From: Spongilla lacustris | Lineage: Eukaryota > Porifera > Demospongiae > Spongillida > Spongillidae | Length of the DNA: 64,000 bases | Assembly: GCA_949361645.1 (NCBI GenBank) | Contig: OX442429.1 | Location: 3,637,147 to 3,701,146 of the forward strand | Direction of reading: 5' to 3' | In this document: one piece after another, positions 42,584-53,507 of the stretch | Position numbering within the stretch: the first letter of the stretch is position 1 | Layout: the number at the start of each line of letters is the position of its first letter | Translations under genes and position numbers: made by a program | The notes under the pieces: model-generated | What the model was told of the DNA's origin: nothing | Databases searched by the model: none | The model's input: only the letters and a program-made list of their open reading frames with translations

Positions 42584-43270
42584 CTCCTCACAATTTTACC
42601 TTCAACATCCACAATGTACATGTACATAAGATCAATCTGAGAACTGATCCAAGCACCTCCCACTAGACCACTGTGTCGTCTCTGCTCACACATCTTCTAC
42701 TAATTCATGTACTGGTTAGTGGTTCCCCCACTGTAATGGGGGCATCTCTGTTCTTCCCCTACCACAGCCCTGTGATTTAATCACTTGCGCCTAGCTATTT
42801 CTTTCCCCCACATGTCATCTTGTATGCATGGCTTTAATACCCGGTCCCATGCTACAATAGCTCCACCAGGTCCTTCTGGATGACAGCCTCTGACTAGGCA
42901 TGGATCCCATGTCAATAGTTGGGGTGTTCCGCCATTCCAACAAAGCCATGTATGGGTCTGCACTCCTCTTAAACAAACGTTTGGCTATTTTCACTGCACT
43001 CTCGGCCCTCTTATTTGAGTGGCTGCTGTAAGGCGATGACATGGTGTGCTCAAATTCCCATTCTTTATCAAATGTCTGGAACTCTTGAGATGAGAATTGA
43101 GGACCACCGTCTGAGTGTACTGTAACAGGGACCCCGTGCCTGGCCAAATGCTCTTTGGTAGCTCTCAAGAAATAGTCCTTCCCTATCCAACAAAACAGGT
43201 CCATGCCCACATTCTCCCATGGCTTAGTTGGAATACTATGGGAGCTCTTGCTGGTCTCATTACATGCAGG
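42511..43270 (-). pseudogene. Ty3/gypsy integrase fragment
   Basis: Reading on the minus strand, SIPTKPWENVGMDLFCW gives the start of the integrase core with the first catalytic Asp. About 40 codons are deleted before FLRATKEHLARHGVPVTVHS and the second Asp in DGGPQFSS. The third acidic residue is in HSNKRAESAVKIAKRLFKRS, followed by DPYMALLEWRNTPTIDMGS. After a frameshift near 42,850 come KPCIQDDMWGKEIARRK and, nearer 42,530, YIVDVEGKIVRRNHRFLKPS. The order matches the fragment at 13-14 kb and the same gypsy lineage. No LTR was identified. Confidence 0.85.
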
Positions 43271-43820
43271 ATCTTTCTTGGCCGGTTCTGTACAGGTTGT
43301 AGTGCTGCATCTTATTGGATTTCATACTCGCCAGGTAGACATCCCACACCACTGAAGACCTTTGCCTAACTCCCAATGCACAAATGGCTTCTGTGCCATA
43401 AGTGATCAACTCCAACATCAGACTAGTGTCCTGAGATACATGTACATTTGTAACAGGGAACAATGACGGGTCCTGAGTACATGCACCTCAAAGCATAGAT
43501 GAAGCCTCTCAATCTTGTCACTCACCCCCAGCTGACATAACCCGCACAAATCTGTCCCTTTCCATGATGGCAATAAGTGATCCCAGCAGATGGTGTCTTA
43601 TGTGGAGATGCAAGATGGGGACTATTGATGGGAGCTGGAGATGTTTAAATAATGTAGGGACAGCCAGAAGTTGTAAAAAGGTCCATCTCAAAATATGTCA
43701 CTATCTCTATCTTCCAATCAAAGCACCATTATCAAGCAGTTTGCTTTGTACTGGAATGAAAACACAGCAGACGGTTAAATCATGGGTGCACATTGTAGCA
43801 TGAGTAAACTGAGGGAGCTG
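43271..43820. other. No gene recognised
   Basis: The sequence is probably more of the decayed gypsy insertion or its junction; translated frames show no conserved pol motif. A short plus-strand frame at 43,564-43,803 has no recognisable feature. Confidence 0.3.
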
Positions 43821-46800
43821 TTCTAAGACTTCAACTTCAACTTGACTCTGGAGATGAATGAGGGCACAAAGCTAGACCTCCTTACCAGCTACTTCAGTGC
43901 ACACTGGCTTAGCCTGGCCGCTTTGAAGCCTCTGCATGACCTCTTTGATCAAGATAGTTGGTGGAGGCATGGTTACTGGTTCACTGGTTTCTTCGTGGGA
44001 CATGGAAGGTGAAAAAGACACTTGATGGTGAACATGATGTTCTGCTGAAGATTGTGTACAATCTGATGCTCAGGGGAAGATCAAGATTCAGGCCCATTTA
44101 CAGTGACCTGTCACTTTGAAGCTAAGAGAACAGTCTGCGAAGTTCAATCCTGTATCTCCTCCTGGCTCATATTCTCCGAGGTAAGACATTTGTGAATACA
44201 CACACCTACACACACACCTCTCCCACCTCTGCACACCCACCTCTGCACACACACACCTGCAACACACCTCAGCCTCTTCTGCACAACCACCTGTACACAC
44301 AGTATAGATCACCATAGAATTCCCCTCTTCCTCTTTTCCTCCTCTCATCCCTTCCTTTTTTGTAGATACACATGTACCTGTCTTCGAAAATGGAGGAGGA
44401 GATGAACACAATATGGAGGTCAGGTGGAATGGCCATGCCCCGGAGGGAGAAGGATAAGAGGTCTCATATATGTAGATGTTCAGGACTGCTGCTGCATGCC
44501 CTTGGCTTAGTTGTTGATTGGACCACTGCTGTTTACAGATGAGATGCCCCGCCTTTCTTCACTAAGCCACACCCCTTTCCTCCAAGCTCCCTAACGGAAT
44601 GGTCCAAACTACTGTTCAAGTGCATCAAGCCACTAGGGGACCCACACTTCTGTCTGAACGGGGACATAGCCACCCATACCACTATCCTCACACTGGACAT
44701 GACAGCTACAGGTGTAGCTGGACCTTGGGGCTCCCAACAGCTCAGGAATCCTCTGATGACCTGCGGCACAATCACAAGCTAGGCCTCACCCCTAAGGAGG
44801 TGGACATGAAGCTCTAGGTGCTGAAGGCTCTGGGCATCAACCTGAGGATAGAGGACCTGTTTGATGAGAACGCTCTGCTGCATGCCAAATACCAGGACCT
44901 CCTGTGGGGAGGGGGTAGAGTTGAGGATGTGTATTTCATGGATAGCAGGGGAACAGGTTAGCTGAAGGGAGGGTGTGAATGACAGATTACATAAGGAGCT
45001 TGTGATTTAAATACTGTTATGTTCACTGGGGTCATTAATAATATGGTCAGATGCTCATCTACATTACATGTAGCATGATCACATGATCACATACAAAAGG
45101 AAAGGATATGGTAATATGATGGTTTCCATGGCTTCTTTCATCAGGTGGATCACATGATTACAGTGAGGGAACCACTTCTCTTAGCAAGACTTGGCTGCCC
45201 TGAAAAAGGCCAAGGAACTTATCCTGTAGAGGCAGGGGGAGGAGGAGGGTCAGACAGCATTGACATTCCAGGTACATGTATGTGTGGTAACTGTGTGTAC
45301 ATGTGGTTGGGTAGCTGGGATGATGTAAGTGCTAAGTGATGAGTGTGCTGGGATGGTGTGAGTGTGTACATGTACATGTACATGTACATGTACTTCGATA
45401 TGTGCTTGTGATGGGATGATGTAAGGACTTGCAAAGTTGCACATCCCACTATCACCTTTTCCCTCTCACAGTTGGATGGCTAAATGGCTTTGTATCTAGT
45501 GAGATGGAAGGGTGTGTCATTACAAAGTTGGTCCATCCATTGCTATGAGAGCTACATCATGTATGATGACCACCTGGTCTGTGGCCTATCAGTTCAGCAA
45601 GACAAGACTGGTCATCATCATTGGTACCAAGATCAGTGTTGCTTGGACACAGTCATATCCTTCAAGGTAACTATTGAAATGCATGTACCCTCTTCCCTTT
45701 GGGTACTCTCCAAATGATGCACACCACTCTCCCCTTAACTTTCAAAGACATTTCCAAATCATGACTTACCCATATGAAGCCCATCTGGTTACAGAGATAG
45801 GCTGTATCTATTGATTACAGAGATAGGCTGTATCTATTGGTTACAGAGATAGGCTGTATCTATTCGTTACAGAGATAGGCTGTATCAATTGGTTACAGAG
45901 ATAGGCTGTAGCTCTTTGCTGTGTATATGTTTGGATGAGGTTATTTAATTAATTTCGTTAATTTTCATCTGTAGGGCCCATGCTATCATCACTCTTCCAA
46001 AGGCCAGTACTGTAGAGTTATGCAGTAAGAAGCACCCTCTATCGCCTCTAAGGGGCTCCTCCTTCCCTTCTTATCCAATGGAGTGTTTCCAAGGTTACCA
46101 GACTACATGTAGTTGGGAGAGAAGCATCTACATCTGTTGGTAATGTATACATGTATCCCATTCCTTCTTCACATACTCCTCCCATCCTTCCTCACTCTCT
46201 CCATCCTTCCACTCTTTCCTCCCATCCTTCCTCTCTCTCCTCCCCATCCTTCCTCTCTCTCCTCCCTATCCTTCCTCTCTCTCCTCCCCATCCTTCTGTA
46301 TCACATACATGATGTACGTGCTGGGTGATGTGTGTGTGTTGGGATTATGTGAGTGTGCTAGGATGATATGAGTGCGTAAGTACTTGGATATGTACATGTG
46401 ATGGGATAATTTAAGGACTTGCAAAGTTGCTCATCCCACTATCACCTCCTCCCTCCCACTGTTGGATGGCCAACTTACACAAAATGGCTTTATATCTACT
46501 TAGATGGAAGGGTGGGTCATTACAAAGTTGGTCATCATTATTGGTACCAAGATCCATGTTGCTTGGACACAGTCGTATCCTTCAAGGTAACTACATGTAC
46601 TTGAAATGCATGTACCCTCTTCCCTTTGGGTACTCTCCAAATGATGCTCACTACTCTTCCCTTAACTTTCAAAGACATTTCCAAATCATGACCTACATGT
46701 ACCCATATGAAGCCCATCTGGTTACAGAGATAGGCTGTATCTATCATTCTTCCTCACTCTCTCCTCCCCATCCTTCATTATCACATACATGTACATGATA

Positions 46801-46946
46801 TAAGTGCTGGGTGAATTGTGTGTTGTGATTATGTAAGTGCTACATGTATCTATTGGTTACAGAGATACATTGTAGGCTGTAGCTCTTTGCTGTGTACATG
46901 TACATGTTCATGTTTGGATGAGGTTATGTAATTAATTGCTTTAATT
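43821..46946 (+). pseudogene. Degenerate exon repeat family, copies 3-5
   Basis: Coding-like pieces occur in order with shifting frames: LDLLTSYFSAHWLSLAALKP and WWRHGYWFTGFFV (about 43,876-44,005), LLKIVYNLMLRGRSRFRPIY (about 44,040-44,105), EWSKLLFKCIKPLGDPHFCL and DIATHTTILTLDMTATGVAG (44,596-44,720), LGLTPKEVDMKL then VLKALGINLRIEDLFDE (44,780-44,875), and at about 45,480-45,670 MALYLVRWKGV with DDHLVCGL. A segment AHAIITLPKASTAELCSKKH is at about 45,975-46,035. Between pieces lie GT- and AG-bounded spacers with ACATGT runs, a 30-bp repeat (TTACAGAGATAGGCTGTATC, 45,790-45,910) and a CTCCTCCCCATCCTTC repeat (46,170-46,300). Each piece recurs elsewhere in the window. I do not recognise the family. 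Shared stops say these are pseudogene copies. Confidence 0.45.
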
Positions 46947-47021
46947 CAGGGCCGCTGGGGCTGGGGCGGCTAAGGCCGCCCCACTTTTTATAGGGTACAT
47001 TAAATTAACTACACACTTATT

Positions 47022-47095
47022 AAACCTGTAGTAGACAGCTGGTAATTCTCTCGCCGTATAAGACGAAAGTATTACCAGCTGTCTACTACAGGTTT
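47022..47095. other. Perfect 25-bp hairpin at the left end of the hAT-type element
   Basis: AAACCTGTAGTAGACAGCTG followed by GTAAT at 47,022-47,046 is the exact reverse complement of 47,071-47,095. The loop is 24 bases and contains TCTCGCCGTATAAGACG. It lies between the terminal repeat and the first codons of the transposase frame. Perfect identity in an otherwise decayed element is notable. Confidence 0.95.
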
Positions 47096-47097
47096 AC

Positions 47098-49331
47098 GTG
47101 TACCAAATCAGAATAGTGCCCATGTCTTGCAGCAAGTTGCCGCTACCCAAAATCGGTGATAAGGCACACCAGCCTTTGAACTTTAACTTTCCCCAGCGCG
47201 AATTTGGTAAATCATCAATCGTGAAGCGCTCGTTCCAAGCCCAGTGGTTCCAAAGGTGGCCATGGCTACATTACGATGTCAGTCGTGATCAAGCTTTCTG
47301 CTTTTCATGTGTCATGGCTTTCAAGAATAATTAGTTACATTCCACATCTTCTTTAGAAAAATCCTTCATATCTACGGGATTTAATTGCTGGAAAGACGCC
47401 ATCGCTAAGTTTACAAAGCATGAATGCATCCAGTCCCATAAGGATGCGGTGTTAAAGACAATTACACTCCCATCAACCTCGAGGGATGTTGGTGAAATGC
47501 TGACTACACAACTAGCATTAGAGAGGAGTCAACGACGGAAGTGTTTCCTCAAGCTGTTGTCAAATGCTCGCTTTTTAGCACTAAGCAAGGCAGGGACTCG
47601 CATTCCGTGGTGATGGTGAGGAAAGCAATTTCATTCGTCTGCTTTATCTTCGTGCTGAAGATGACGGCATGCTTCTTGACTGGACGAAACAGAAAACTAA
47701 CAAATACACCTCTGGTGACATGCAAAATGAAATAGTGAAGGTTATGTCTTTGCACATCCTGCGAGAAATGTCTCGGTCTATTTAGCTCGCACAATTCTTT
47801 TCTGTTATGGTTGACGAAACAACCGATGCAGCAATTATTGAGCAGGTAATAATATGCCTCAGATGGGTCAGTGAAACACTTGCTGTGCATGAAGATTTTA
47901 TAGGTTTGTACGAAGTGGCATCAACAGGAGCTGAGATGATACATGTATACTCCACCAATTAAAGATGTTTTTCTGAGACTAAATCTCCCTATCTCCAAGG
48001 TTCGTGGTCAGTGTTACGATGGAGCAGCTACAATGGCTGGATATAAATCTGGTGTAGCAACAAGAACAAGGATGAAGTCTGATGAGCCAAGAGCCATTTT
48101 CACTCACTGTTATGGTCACCTACTCAACTTGGCCTGCTGTGACACAATTAAGCAATCCAAGCTGATGCAAGATGCTTTGGACACTACTCACGAGATAACA
48201 AAATTGATTAAAAAAATCTCCTGGACGTGAAGCGACATTCAAAAGTCTGCGGTGTGAAACAGCCTCAGAGATTGATGTTCCAGGAATACGTCTATTATGT
48301 CCAACCAGATGGACTGTACGGGCAGACTCTTTAAATAGCATTTTAGAGAACTATTCTGTTCTTGTACATGTGTAGAACTTTGGAGCACAACATTAGAACA
48401 TACAAGAGACACTGAAATGAAGTCCAGGATTCAAGGTGTTGCAGCTCAGATGGCAACCTTTAACTTTTACTTCAGCAGTTCCCTGGCTCTACTAATTCTA
48501 CGACATGCTGACAATCTCAGCAAATCGCTGCAAAAAAAAGACATGTCAGCAGCAGAAGGACAGATTATTGCAGCTATGACAAATTCCACACTGAAGACAA
48601 TGCGTAACGATGATGGTTTTAATTGCTTTTGGCAGAGAGTCACTACAATGGCAAAGAAGCTTGAAATCCCTGATCCAGAGCTGCCTTGTCGCCGTAAGAT
48701 GCCATGTCGGCGTGATGATGGATGCGCCCCTGACTTTCCTTTGACAGTGAAAGATCACTACCGACCTACTTTGAGGCTCTTGACCTCATCACATTTTGTA
48801 TTGATGACCGCTTTAATCAACAGGGTTACAAAATGTACGAGAAGGTTGAAATGCTGCTGCTGAAGGCTGCAGCGTCCAAGCCATATGTAGAAGAACTAAA
48901 GCATGTCCTGACGTTCTATGGTGATGACTTTAATTCTTTACAGCTTTCCACTGAATTGGAGGTCCTGTCAAACTACTTCAGTTCTAAGGACAAAGTCGTT
49001 TTGTTCTGATACATGTATTATTGAATTCTTCAAAACGAGCAGTCCTGGCCGATTGGAGCTTTTGTCGCAGGTCACGAAACTGGTCAGTCTCCTACTTGTA
49101 ATGCCTGCTACTAATGCAGAAAGTAAGCGATCGTTTAGTGCTGTACGACAAATCAAGAGCTACCTACGATCAACAATGTCACAGCAACGACTCAATCACC
49201 TAATGATGTTACATGTGCACAACGATCACACTGATAGTCTCAATCTGGTGGATGTAGCTAACGAATTCATTGCAGACAACGAACATTGGAGACAAGTATT
49301 TGGGTCTGAATTTAAGGAAACTGATTTGTAG
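47098..49331 (+). pseudogene. ZMYM1/DUF4371-like hAT transposase pseudogene
   Basis: The N-terminal TTF-like zinc finger reads REFGKSSIVKRSFQAQWFQR and WLHYDVSRDQAFCFSCVMAF, then a stop. The DUF4371 segment SVMVDETTDAAIIEQVIICL (first Asp) is followed by a frameshift, then VRGQCYDGAATMAGYKSGVA (second Asp), FTHCYGHLLNLACCDTIKQS, a further break, LLCPTRWTVRADSLNSILEN and, at the end, the dimerisation motif LLVMPATNAESKRSFSAVRQ. At least five stops or frameshifts lie between 47,330 and 49,020. The gene order matches intact ZMYM1-like proteins of about 750 residues. It ends at a TAG at 49,329. Confidence 0.85.
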
Positions 49332-49434
49332 AGATTATTGTATATATGCGAGTTATTTAGTATAGATATAAATCATTAATTAATCATGAATATTAATGAG
49401 CCACCCCAATTTTCGACTCCTTCCGGCGGCCCTG

Positions 49435-51945
49435 TAATTTGCATCTGTAGGGCGCATGCCATCATCACTCTTCCAAAGGCCAGTACTGCAGAGTTATGCA
49501 GTAAGAAGCACCCTCCATCCCTCTAAGGGACTACTCCTTCCCTCCTTATCCAATGGAGTGTTTCCAAGGATACCAGACTAGTGGGTGGAGAAGCATCTTC
49601 ATCTGTTAGTATGTACATGTATATCCTATTCCTTCCTTACATACTCCTCCCCATCCTTCCTCACTCTCCTCTCCATCCTTTCTCTCCTCCCCATCCTTCT
49701 GCTCTCTCCTCCCCATCCTTCCTCTCTCTCTCCTCCCCATCCTTCCTCTCTCTCCTCCCCATCCTTCCTCTCTCTCCTCCCCATCCTTCCTCTCTCTCCT
49801 CCCCATCCTTCCTCTCTCTCCTCCCCATCCTTCCTCTCTCTCTCCTCCCCATCCTTCTGTATCACATACATGATGTACGTGCTGGGTGATGTGTGTGTTG
49901 GGATTATGTGAGTGTGCTGGGATGATGTGAGTGTGCTGGGATGATGTGAGTGTGCTGGGATGATGTGAGTGTGCTAGGATGATGTGAGTGCGTAAGTACT
50001 TGGATATGTGCATGTAATGGGATGATGTAAGGACTTGCAAAGTAGCACATCCCACTATCACCTCCCTTCCACAGTTGGATGGCAAACTTACATGAAATGG
50101 CTTTATATCTTGTGAAGTGAAGGGTGTGTCATTACAAAGTTGGTCCGTTGATTGCCATGAGAACTATGATGACCACCTGGTCATTGGCCTTCAGTTAAGC
50201 AAGACAAGACTGGTCATCATCATTGGTACCAAGATCCATGTTGCTTGGACACAGTCATATCCTTCAAGGTACATGTACATTGTAACTACTGAAATGCATG
50301 TACCCTCTTCCCTTTGGGTACTCTTCAAATGATGCACACCATTCTCCCCTGAACTGTCACTTTCAAAGACATTTCCAAATCATGACCTACATGTACCCAT
50401 ATGAAGCCCATCTGGTTACAGAGATAGGGTTTTCTATTGGTTACAGAGATAGGTCTATTGGTTACAGAGATACAGTACATGTAGGCTGTATCTATTGGTT
50501 ACAGAAATAGGGTGTGTATCTTTTGGTTACAGGAATAGGCTGTATCCATACTGGTTACAGAGGTAGGGTGTATCTACTGGTTACAGAGAAGGGCTGTACA
50601 TGTAGCTCTTTGCTGTGTACATGTACATGTACATGTACATGTTTGGATGAGGTTATGTAATTAATTGCTGTACATGTACTTTGCATCTGTAGGGCCCATG
50701 CCATCATCACTCTTCCAAAGGCCAGTACTGCAGAGTTATGCAGTAAGAAGCACCATCCATCCCCTCTAAAGGGCTCCTACTTCCCTCCTTATCCAATGGA
50801 GGATACCAGACTAGTGGGGGGAGAAGCATCTTCATCTGTTGGTATGTATATCCCATTCCTTCCTCGCCCTCTTCTCCCCATTCTTCCTCACTCTCTTTTT
50901 TCCATCCTTCCCCTCCCTCTCCTCCCCATCCTTCCCCACTCTATCCTCCCCATCCTTCCCCACTCTCTCCTCCCCATACTTCCTCACTCTCACCTCCCCA
51001 TCCTTCCTCTTTCTCCTCCCCATCCTTCTTTTCTCACCTCCCCATTCTTCCTCACTCTCCTCCCCATCCTTCTTCTCTCTCCTCCCCATCCTTCTGTATC
51101 ACATACATGATGTACGTGCTGGGTGATGTGTGTGTTGGGATTATGTAAGTGCTGGGTGATATGTGTGCTGGGATGATGTGAGCGTGCTAGGAGTGCGTAA
51201 GTACATGTACTTGGATATGTGCATGTGCTGAGAAGGATTTGCAAAGTAGCACATCCCACTATCACCTCCTCCCTCCCATAGTTGGATGGCAAACTTACAT
51301 GAAATGGCTTTATATCTACTGAGATGGATGGGTGTGTCATTACAAAGTTGGTCTCTCGGTTGCCATGAGAACTATGATGACCACCTGGTCTGTGGCCTAT
51401 CAGTTCAGCAAGACAAGACTGGTCATCATCATTGGTACCAAGACCAGTGTTGATTGGACACAGTCATATTCTTCAAGGTAACTACTTGAAATCCATGTAC
51501 AGTGCCGTCCACCCACAAGTTCACTCTCGCAGGATACATGTACAAGTACATGTATCCTGCTAAGGCAGGGGGAGGAGGAGGGTCAGACACCAGTCACTTT
51601 CCAGGTACATGTATGTGTGGTTCATGCACTGTACATGTGGTAGCCATGCAATGAGCTTTCACTGGCTGGCGTGGGGTACATTGTCATCAGACTGGCTTAG
51701 GGTGCATTGTCATCAGGAGGGTGCCTTAGGGTACATCCACAGTTGTGGCCACTTTGTAGCCTTTGGATGTCCTTGTTTATCAGGATGGTTTGGTGGAGGC
51801 ATGATGTATGAGTTCACTAGTTTTTGGTGGGACATGGATGGTGAAATAGACAGTGTTCTGGAGCTTACTGGTATACATGTACATGTACATGTACATCAAG
51901 CTCTGTAGACGTGTACAGTCTGCTCAGGGGAAGATCAAGAATGAG
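49435..51945 (+). pseudogene. Degenerate exon repeat family, copies 6-8
   Basis: Three more rounds of the same pieces are visible. The HAIITLPKASTAEL piece is at about 49,450-49,520 and 50,695-50,765. The WMANLHEMALYLV...DDHLV...TRLVIIIGTKIHVAWTQSYP piece is at about 50,075-50,270 and 51,280-51,480, both ending CCTTCAAG|GTA. A CTCTCCTCCCCATCCTTC minisatellite is at 49,650-49,855 and 50,870-51,090. A 19-bp GTGTGCTGGGATGATGTGA repeat is at 49,905-49,990. The long Glu/Arg-rich frames on the minus strand over the CT-rich arrays are repeat artefacts. A residual SLAW..WWDMDGE piece is at about 51,660-51,850. Confidence 0.45.
51498..51560. repeat. Solo mariner-MITE end fused to a perfect palindrome
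   Basis: TACAGTGCCGTCCACCCACA at 51,499 is the terminal repeat of the 56.6 kb MITE family. It is followed by GCAGGATACATGTAC, two bases, and GTACATGTATCCTGC (51,529-51,560), a perfect 15-bp inverted repeat. The other MITE end is missing. Confidence 0.75.
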
Positions 51946-52047
51946 GACCATTTTGAAAAGACCGAGGTTGAGTGTGAGGAAGCGTTTACCATACGTGTGA
52001 ATTGGAGTATTGTTTACAGCAGTGAGGGTCAGCGTGTCAGAAGCGTG

Positions 52048-52860
52048 TCAATCAGTACCAGAGGGAGGAATGACACTGACTTCCGAGCCTGTATCAACTA
52101 AAAATCGTGTGTGCGTAGTACGGTACAAAAAAAGAGGCGACTGGATGAGGGGCCGGGGGAGCTTGTCGCCACTAGCGTCCGGCCGGGGTGTTTTCTCAAG
52201 AGCAAGGGTCTTGGCAGTTCTTGGCCTTGTCCCCGAACCTGTGATGGTACCAGCAAAGGGAGTCTTGAGCAGGGGAGGCGGAAGTCGGGGCAGGACTCTG
52301 AGAACGACGGGGTCTGGGCGTATTGCGTCTTCGAGAGTGATAAGGACCGGTGGTGAGGGAGGCCACCAAGTTTGTAAGGCGCACAACTTCTTCAAGGAGC
52401 TCTTTGACGTCTGAGGAGTGTGCGGAGCTAGGGCAGATACTGAGGGGGCTGAGACTTCATTGACCATGTCATCCATGTCAGCTAGCTTATTAATGTCCAT
52501 GGTAGAGTCAGTAGAGGCTAGGACCATCCTTACGTTGGCCGGGAGCCGCTGGAGAAACAACTCGCGGAAGAAGGAAGCAGTGTCTGCAGGGGTCTCTGTA
52601 GGTGGGTTGAGAATCAGGTCTCGAACTTCCATGGCAAACTCAGGGTTGAGGGAGCTGATAACGTAGTCAAAGCGTGTCTTCTGCACTATGACACCTCTGG
52701 TCGCGAACTGTGCTTCTACCTGACCAAACCATACCTCTGGGTCATTTGGTGGAAGTTTGATGCTGACAGGTCGAGCGAGAGGGTCGGCGTCTCCACTGTC
52801 GCTAGTAGCTGAACTCTTTGTAGCCATCGTCGTTCTGTTGTAAGAAGGCTGCGTGTTCAT
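52048..52860 (-). pseudogene. Ty3/gypsy gag and protease start, frameshifted
   Basis: Gag begins with ATG at 52,860 (MNTQPSYNRTTMATKSSATS) and continues LPPNDPEVWFGQVEAQFATR, the capsid-like segment common to gypsy elements, with FDYVISSLNPEFAMEVRDLI. Near 52,330 the frame is displaced: the SLCWYHHRFGDKAKNCQDPC zinc-knuckle-like motif is read in another frame (52,196-52,384). The first frame resumes with the protease active site HTRFLVDTGSEVSVIPPSGT and then meets a stop at 52,048. The protease triad D-T-G is present, but the domain is cut. Confidence 0.85.
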
Positions 52861-52881
52861 ATCACGTCACCGGTCACCAAA

Positions 52882-53056
52882 TGTCGACGCCGGAGGGTTT
52901 TGTAAGTTATCAACGTACAGAGTAATATTCACACAACAACTCAATTCAACAACTAAACAGTCGTGGTGGAAAATTATTTTATATATGAGGTGAATGATCT
53001 CAGAGGCACATGATGGTGAACAAGGTGTGAAAGTTCATACATGTAAGTTCACTACA
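52882..53056 (-). repeat. Putative 175-bp LTR of the gag-bearing gypsy fragment
   Basis: The segment begins with TG and ends with CA in the element's orientation and lies directly next to the primer-binding region. It contains AATATTACTCTGTACG and a TATATAAAATAATTTT box. The boundary on the outer side is set by where host-repeat homology resumes. There is no second copy in the window to confirm its length. Confidence 0.6.
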
Positions 53057-53507
53057 GAATCAATTGGTGAGCTCTGTTAGTGCGCATGTATGATTACCAT
53101 AAACACCTGTATTACATCCTCCTCCCCATCCTTTCCTCCTTCCCTTCCACTTCCTGCTCCCCTTCCCATCCCCCCCTTCACCATCCATTGTGGATGCATG
53201 TCTCTGGATAGGGAGATAAAGGAGGTGATCAGAATAAGGAGGAGTACAGCGAAAGACAGGTTGAATGGCCATGCCAAGGGAGGGGGTCACATATGGAGAA
53301 GTTGAGGACAGAGGCTGAAGTCTGAAGCATTCAGACTAATGAAACAATCATCTGAGAAGGTGTGTGCATGGGCTGATGGGTGTATGAATGTGTTTGGTCC
53401 CCATGGCTATGGCTGAGTTGTTAGTTGGATCACTGGCGGTGTTGGTTTTGTTTATGGGTTATATGTGTATAGGTGGCGCTTCTGTTCGGCTGTCTGGTTA
53501 TTCGTAC
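53057..53507 (+). pseudogene. Degenerate exon repeat family, copy 9 (5' part)
   Basis: TGGTGAGCTCTGTTAGTGCG, ACATCCTCCTCCCCATCC, GGTGATCAGAATAAGGAGG and GACAGGTTGAATGGCCATGC match 57,295-57,430. The piece reads IKEVIRIRRSTAKDRLNGHA before breaking. The CCTTCCC-rich stretch at 53,120-53,180 gives spurious frames. Confidence 0.45.

Larger units (their letters stand above)
46947..49434 (+). mobile_element. hAT-type element, ZMYM1/DUF4371-like, decayed
   Basis: Ends CAGGGCCGC at 46,947 and GCGGCCCTG at 49,426-49,434 are inverted, and TAATT flanks both sides. The flanking host sequence (AATTAATTGCTTTAATT and TTGCATCTGTAGGG) is continuous in the sister repeat at 50,660-50,695, confirming insertion. 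Just inside the left end a perfect 25-bp inverted repeat is present (see separate entry). The duplication I can see is 5 bp, shorter than the 8 bp expected for hAT. Confidence 0.75.
51946..53056 (-). mobile_element. Ty3/gypsy fragment: LTR, primer site, gag, start of protease
   Basis: On the minus strand the order is a putative LTR of 175 bp (53,056 to 52,882, starting TGTAGTG and ending GTCGACA), TTTGGTGACCGGTGACGTGA as the primer-binding region, then gag and the beginning of pol. The element stops at about 51,946, where the host repeat resumes (GCTCAGGGGAAGATCAAGA is shared with 44,070). The other LTR and the rest of pol are missing, so only a 5' portion inserted or survived. Host repeat resumes on the right at TGGTGAGCTCTGTTAGTG (53,066), shared with 57,297. 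Confidence 0.75.

Noticed and set aside
49606..50085. Glu/Arg/Gly-rich minus-strand frames
   Set aside because: Products of the CTCTCCTCCCCATCC minisatellite with no coding features outside it.
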